A DNA stretch of 64,000 nucleotides, taken from contig MU270021.1 of assembly GCA_021432635.1 (NCBI GenBank), forward strand, positions 186,001-250,000. Direction: 5' to 3'. Below, in pieces: positions 60,488-64,000 of the stretch. Under the pieces are notes generated by a model that ran no database searches, was not told the origin of the DNA, and saw only the letters and a program-made list of their open reading frames with translations. The position numbers were made by a program, and so were the translations under genes. Positions within the stretch are counted from its first letter, which is position 1. Each line of letters opens with the position of its first letter. Source of the DNA: Thozetella sp. PMI_491 (taxonomy: Eukaryota; Ascomycota; Sordariomycetes; Chaetosphaeriales; Chaetosphaeriaceae).

Positions 60488-60891
60488 TCACTCGTGGCAA
60501 GCCCCTGATTCACAATTATCTCCCTTACAATAGTCATCGTCTGAGCTACAGAAGCCGGAAACGCTACAACAGATCCCAAATTGACTTCCCGTGCAGGTCT
60601 TATTGCCGGCGAACAATGGCCCACAGGAACCGTCGACAGAGATACTGCCCTCGTCCGGGTCGCAGGCCCCTGATGCACAGTTTCCCGGCCCACAGAAGTC
60701 ATTCCCTTCTCCGCAAAAGCCCCAGATACTACAGCAATCTCCAGGGAGACAGACGTAGTAGTAATTGTCCGGCCCGCAGCTCCCGTCCGGCGTGAGTTCT
60801 CCTGTCTGGCAGCTCCCCGAGCAGCAGTTCTGCGGGGCGCAGAAATCTGTCCCAGAACCACTGCCCCGGCGTTGCTACAGCAGTTTGCCAC
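60488..60891 (-). pseudogene. chitin-binding type 1 (CBM18/hevein-like) protein fragment, frameshifted
   Basis: In the frame ending with TGA at 60488-60490 two full CBM18 units are clear: DGSCGPDN...CCSIWGFCGEGNDFCGPGNC and DGSCGPLFAGNKTC...CCSVSGFCSSDDDYC. A third, upstream unit is split: NCCSNAG lies in one frame and GSGTDFCAPQNCC in another, one base short at about 60850-60865. The start, signal peptide and 5' exon are not found. Intact relatives bind chitin outside the cell, alone or attached to LysM or chitinase domains. The long Arg-rich frame that covers the same DNA is a shadow. Confidence 0.68.
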
Positions 60892-61253
60892 TTCAGAAGC
60901 TCTAACATCGACACGGGCACTTTAGAGTGTAATTACCGTGTCCATGTCGGGGATTCCGATTTCTGATTCCTCCATTCTCCCAACGTGAACAGTACCTACC
61001 CCAATCAATATTTCATATTCAAATTTCAAACTCACTTTGTCGCTCTACTAAGAGCTGGAGGCATCGACTGCTTGATTTTGAGGTCAGCTGGTCTATCTAG
61101 ATAATTACTCTATGCCATGGCTGCTTAATTCCCTTTTCCTCCCCTCTCAATTTCCCTTTAATTCCACTCAGTTTGATCCTCCGTACTACAGCCAATAGCA
61201 AATTACCGCATGCATGGCTCAGATGCGTCATACCGTACATGACTGAAGCCCCA
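60892..61253. other. intergenic region
   Basis: About 360 bases. It may contain the lost 5' exon of the CBM18 gene, but I cannot place it. Confidence 0.45.
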
Positions 61254-63825
61254 TCAGGCAAATCGGAACTTCGGTGTGTCTAAGCAGTCTGAAGGAACAC
61301 CCAGCATATACAATTCTCCCTCTACCGGCGGCTGGATTCTATCCTCTTCGGTCCCAAAGCCCAGGCTTTTCAATATGGAACTGTTTCCATCACCTGAGCT
61401 GGCATGTTTCACCCCCCACTTGATCTTCCTCTGGGACAAAGGCCCGGGATTCGCCCGGGTTTGCCCAGTCTTCTCCTCTCCTTCGGGGTAGCTGGCTGGA
61501 GCGGGCAGAACGGCTTTGCAGCATGCCGAAATCGCCATGGAGTTGCTGCCGACCAGTGGTATACATCCTGGGAGCTTCCGGAAGCCCAACCAGAGCTGAC
61601 TAGCAAACAGAACTAGACATGCCAACAGTAAAGTCACCAAGGCAGCCCGAGAGAATGCAATCGCAACGAGAGTATCCGATATGTCCTGTGAGCTAGAAGC
61701 ACTTCCCGTCGTCGGGTACACTTTATACTCTGTCAGCCTCCGTTAAATCGCTATATACAATTAATTCATGAGTACCTGGGACAGCTTACTTCCATCTAGA
61801 ATGACCACGTAAATGGCCTGGGATAAGACCCAGTGTAAGATTGGACTGATGGCGAGAATTGGGATAGAATATCGATAGGGAAGTCCTAAGAAGTAAGTCG
61901 ATGTTTGTTCACCGGATGGCCGGGTGACCCTCAACGGTCGATACGTAGTACTGAGAAGAGCCCACTCCCTCGCCATCATACCCTTAGTCACTGCTGAACT
62001 GTACAGGAGGTACATCATAGATAGATATAGCTGCGGCGCATTGGCAGTGAGCACGGGGCCGATGAATTGGCCCTTCATACTCCCTAGCCACGAGTTGAAA
62101 GGCTGTTGCCCAAAGTCATTTGTGCTTCCTCCATGTCAGTACGCGGTCGGGCGGTAGCCAGAGAAGCACGACTCACAGTTTTCCATCGCTCCCAATTGAA
62201 AAGCCAACGCAAGATATAAGGACTAATTGCGCTACCGAGAATGATATCCAGATCGTTTCCTGACTCCGACTGCCAACCCCATTGTACTGGTATAGGCTTG
62301 TCTCTTTCCATGAAACGAGGCCACGCCGGCCGATGACCTCATATAATGGATCTACGCGATCCTCCGGTTCGAGAACGAGCTGCAAGACGCCTCCAAGCCG
62401 CAGCTTACGTTTTGACCGTGTCTTTTGGAAAGGGATACTAGAAATGAGAGACGGGATGGTGTAGACGAGAGAAGTAATGACGTGGGTGAGAGACATCACT
62501 ACGACAAAAATACTGCTGAGTATATCGTCGGTGGCGAGTCTCCCATAGATCCCCAGCTTAGCGTCCGCGACGCCGCATGGCTGTTCTCCGTTTTTAAGAA
62601 TCGTGCTGATATCTCTCGTCATAGCATCGGGGACTTCGAGGAAGGATTGAATCGCATCTCCAAGGGTGACTAATAAATCCCCCTCCCAGAGAGTCCATAT
62701 AGCCACGAGGCAAAGGGAGGACTTCAGGAAGATGCATATAGTAGTGACAAGTAGAACAGTGTTAGACATCATTACTGTACAAAGCTTGTTGGGGGTAGCC
62801 TCGGCCAGACAGTGGCTAACATTAACGATGTTAAACGCTGGGTCAAAGCCTTCGGGGACGCCGTATGGAAACGTGGGAAAGGTCCAGTTCCGATCATCCT
62901 TCGAATTGGAGACTTGTATATCTGAACGAGTATGTAGACCACAAGAGTTAGCACATGCGTCGGAAGAGCTTTTTCCGAGCCTGGTGCATCGTGACACAGA
63001 CCAAAGAGTGTTGATAGCGTTTGGGGGAATAATAGCATCCCATAGACTTAGATCATTGACCGTTGAGTTTTTCGTATTATATACTTCTGATCTTGTCCAG
63101 TTGGAAGTGGTAGTGTTGCTGGGAGTATCGATGATTATAACTATGTCCCGGTACCTAGTCCGGCTGCTGCACGAGACTATAGCATCCATACAGTCTCTCG
63201 GGTGAAGTGTCTCCCAGCCAGCTGCCTCCTGGTTCGCTGTTTTGACAGACTGGATCTCAAGAGTATCTATGTCTTGGGGCGGTGACCTCGTCCAATTCGC
63301 CGCGAGGCTTGCGCCTGGAATATAATATGGGCCGCTATGAACGAAGGCCGTCGACCCCATTATTAGAGTAAAGTCGGTTGTTATGTGCTGCGACATAAAG
63401 ATGACGCTATTAAAGAAGATATGGATTGGCAAGGAGCTTAGAACGAATAGCAGCCAAAGGATGCCTTTAGCCCTGGAGACCGAGAGAAGGTTGCTTGACG
63501 AGGGAATCCCGATGTTTAGCCAGTTCCCACGAACGTGGGCGCGGTCCACCTCCTCTCTTGTTGGTGCCATAAGGACCTGCATGAAGTAGTTGGAAGATGC
63601 GAGGATCCCTGTCGAGATAATGTTCACCAAAATATGGAGGGTTAAGTTCAACTTAGACAACGTCTCGCATTCTCCATGGTTGAAAGTAAGTATGCCGTTG
63701 GTGATGTTGCTCTGCTTGCTCGCGACGATTAAAAATGCGGAAAGCAGAGCAAAGAGGGATATGGTCAGTCCGGTGTTTAAAAAGGCAGTTGCCCTCCAGG
63801 CTGCCGTTTTCGAATGCGGCCTCAT
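61254..63825 (-). CDS. large DUF6536-type fungal membrane protein
   Basis: Three exons (62177..63825, 61790..62079, 61254..61729) encode 804 aa. The N-terminal domain has TAAWRATAFLNTGLTISLFALLSAFLIV, FNHGECETLSKLNLTLHILVN, STGILASSNYFMQVLMAPTREEVDRAH and RAKGILWLLFVLSSLPIHIFFNSVIF, typical of DUF6536. A long outer loop has many N-glycosylation sites and cysteines. Later spans include TVLLVTTICIFLKSSLCLVAIWTL, then ANAPQLYLSMMYLLYSSAVTK and STYFLGLPYRYSIPILAISP. A last helix and polar tail follow. Function is unknown for the family. All three exons join in frame with good splice sites. The gene is complete within the window. Confidence 0.88.
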
Positions 63826-64000
63826 TGTGCAGCTAGCAGATGTGTATTAAAATGGCTAGGGCATTACAGGAATTTCAAGAGTTCGCCGGCACGCAGAGCA
63901 CTCGGTACGGACTGGAATATATCCTGACGCGATTTTCTATTTTCCTCCTGTGTAGGAGAAGGCTGCCCGGAGCCCCGCGAGATCCAGGTTTTCGACGATC
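63826..64000. other. window end, upstream of DUF6536 gene
   Basis: These 175 bases contain no supported gene; they are promoter-side sequence. Confidence 0.5.

Noticed and set aside
60451..60891. 146-codon Arg/Thr-rich protein on the minus strand
   Set aside because: It is an out-of-frame reading of the CBM18 cysteine repeats, apart from its first few codons.
1..64000. CRISPR array, rRNA genes, bacterial operons
   Set aside because: None is seen. The intron-rich gene structure is eukaryotic.

Overview
The window is from a filamentous ascomycete (Pezizomycotina). Most genes are split by short introns (about 45 to 150 bases) with fungal splice signals. The gene families are also fungal: a NACHT/NLR-like protein, an Ecm33-like wall protein, an RTA1 relic, GH32, a DUF6536 protein and an indole-diterpene cluster. 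All exon models below were assembled by hand from splice sites, reading-frame continuity and family motifs. Where I give exon lists, the summed lengths are divisible by three.

Layout. (1) 1-7.9 kb: a small secreted protein, a frameshifted SLOG-fold gene, an intact GH32 fructosidase and a badly decayed RTA1 membrane-protein gene. (2) 7.9-16.2 kb: a six-exon NLR-like gene (NACHT, two zinc fingers, ankyrin), convergent with a 13-exon SNF2/RING helicase of the Rad5/HLTF type. (3) 16-23 kb: long non-coding stretches with repeat relics around a single-pass membrane protein and an Ecm33-like GPI protein. (4) 23.0-42.5 kb: an indole-diterpene cluster in the order aromatic prenyltransferase (D), P450, P450, P450, FAD epoxidase (M), multi-span protein, prenyltransferase (C), terpene cyclase (B), GGPP synthase (G). 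All nine models are open. (5) 43-47.4 kb: the cluster edge, with a broken class III aminotransferase, an MFS remnant and a probably frameshifted esterase. (6) 47.7-55.4 kb: a hydantoinase/oxoprolinase-DUF917 enzyme divergent from an Atg22-like transporter, then an unknown multi-span protein. (7) 56-64 kb: a DXD glycosyltransferase, a gene-poor stretch, an SDR gene with an in-frame stop, a frameshifted chitin-binding fragment and a large DUF6536 membrane protein.

How it fits together. From known pathways, G makes GGPP, C joins it to an indole donor, M epoxidises the chain and B cyclises it to a paspaline-type core. The P450s oxidise that core and D prenylates it. The set has one D-type prenyltransferase and three P450s, which suggests a decorated paxilline- or terpendole-like product. 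The exact product cannot be read from sequence. No pathway-specific transcription factor is present.

A striking contrast is that the diterpene genes are intact while many neighbours (SLOG, RTA1, aminotransferase, MFS, esterase, SDR, CBM18) carry frameshifts or TAG/TGA/TAA stops. Several stops fit C-to-T change (CAG to TAG). This could be real decay, possibly RIP-like. Single-base frameshifts could also be assembly errors, and reads would settle that.
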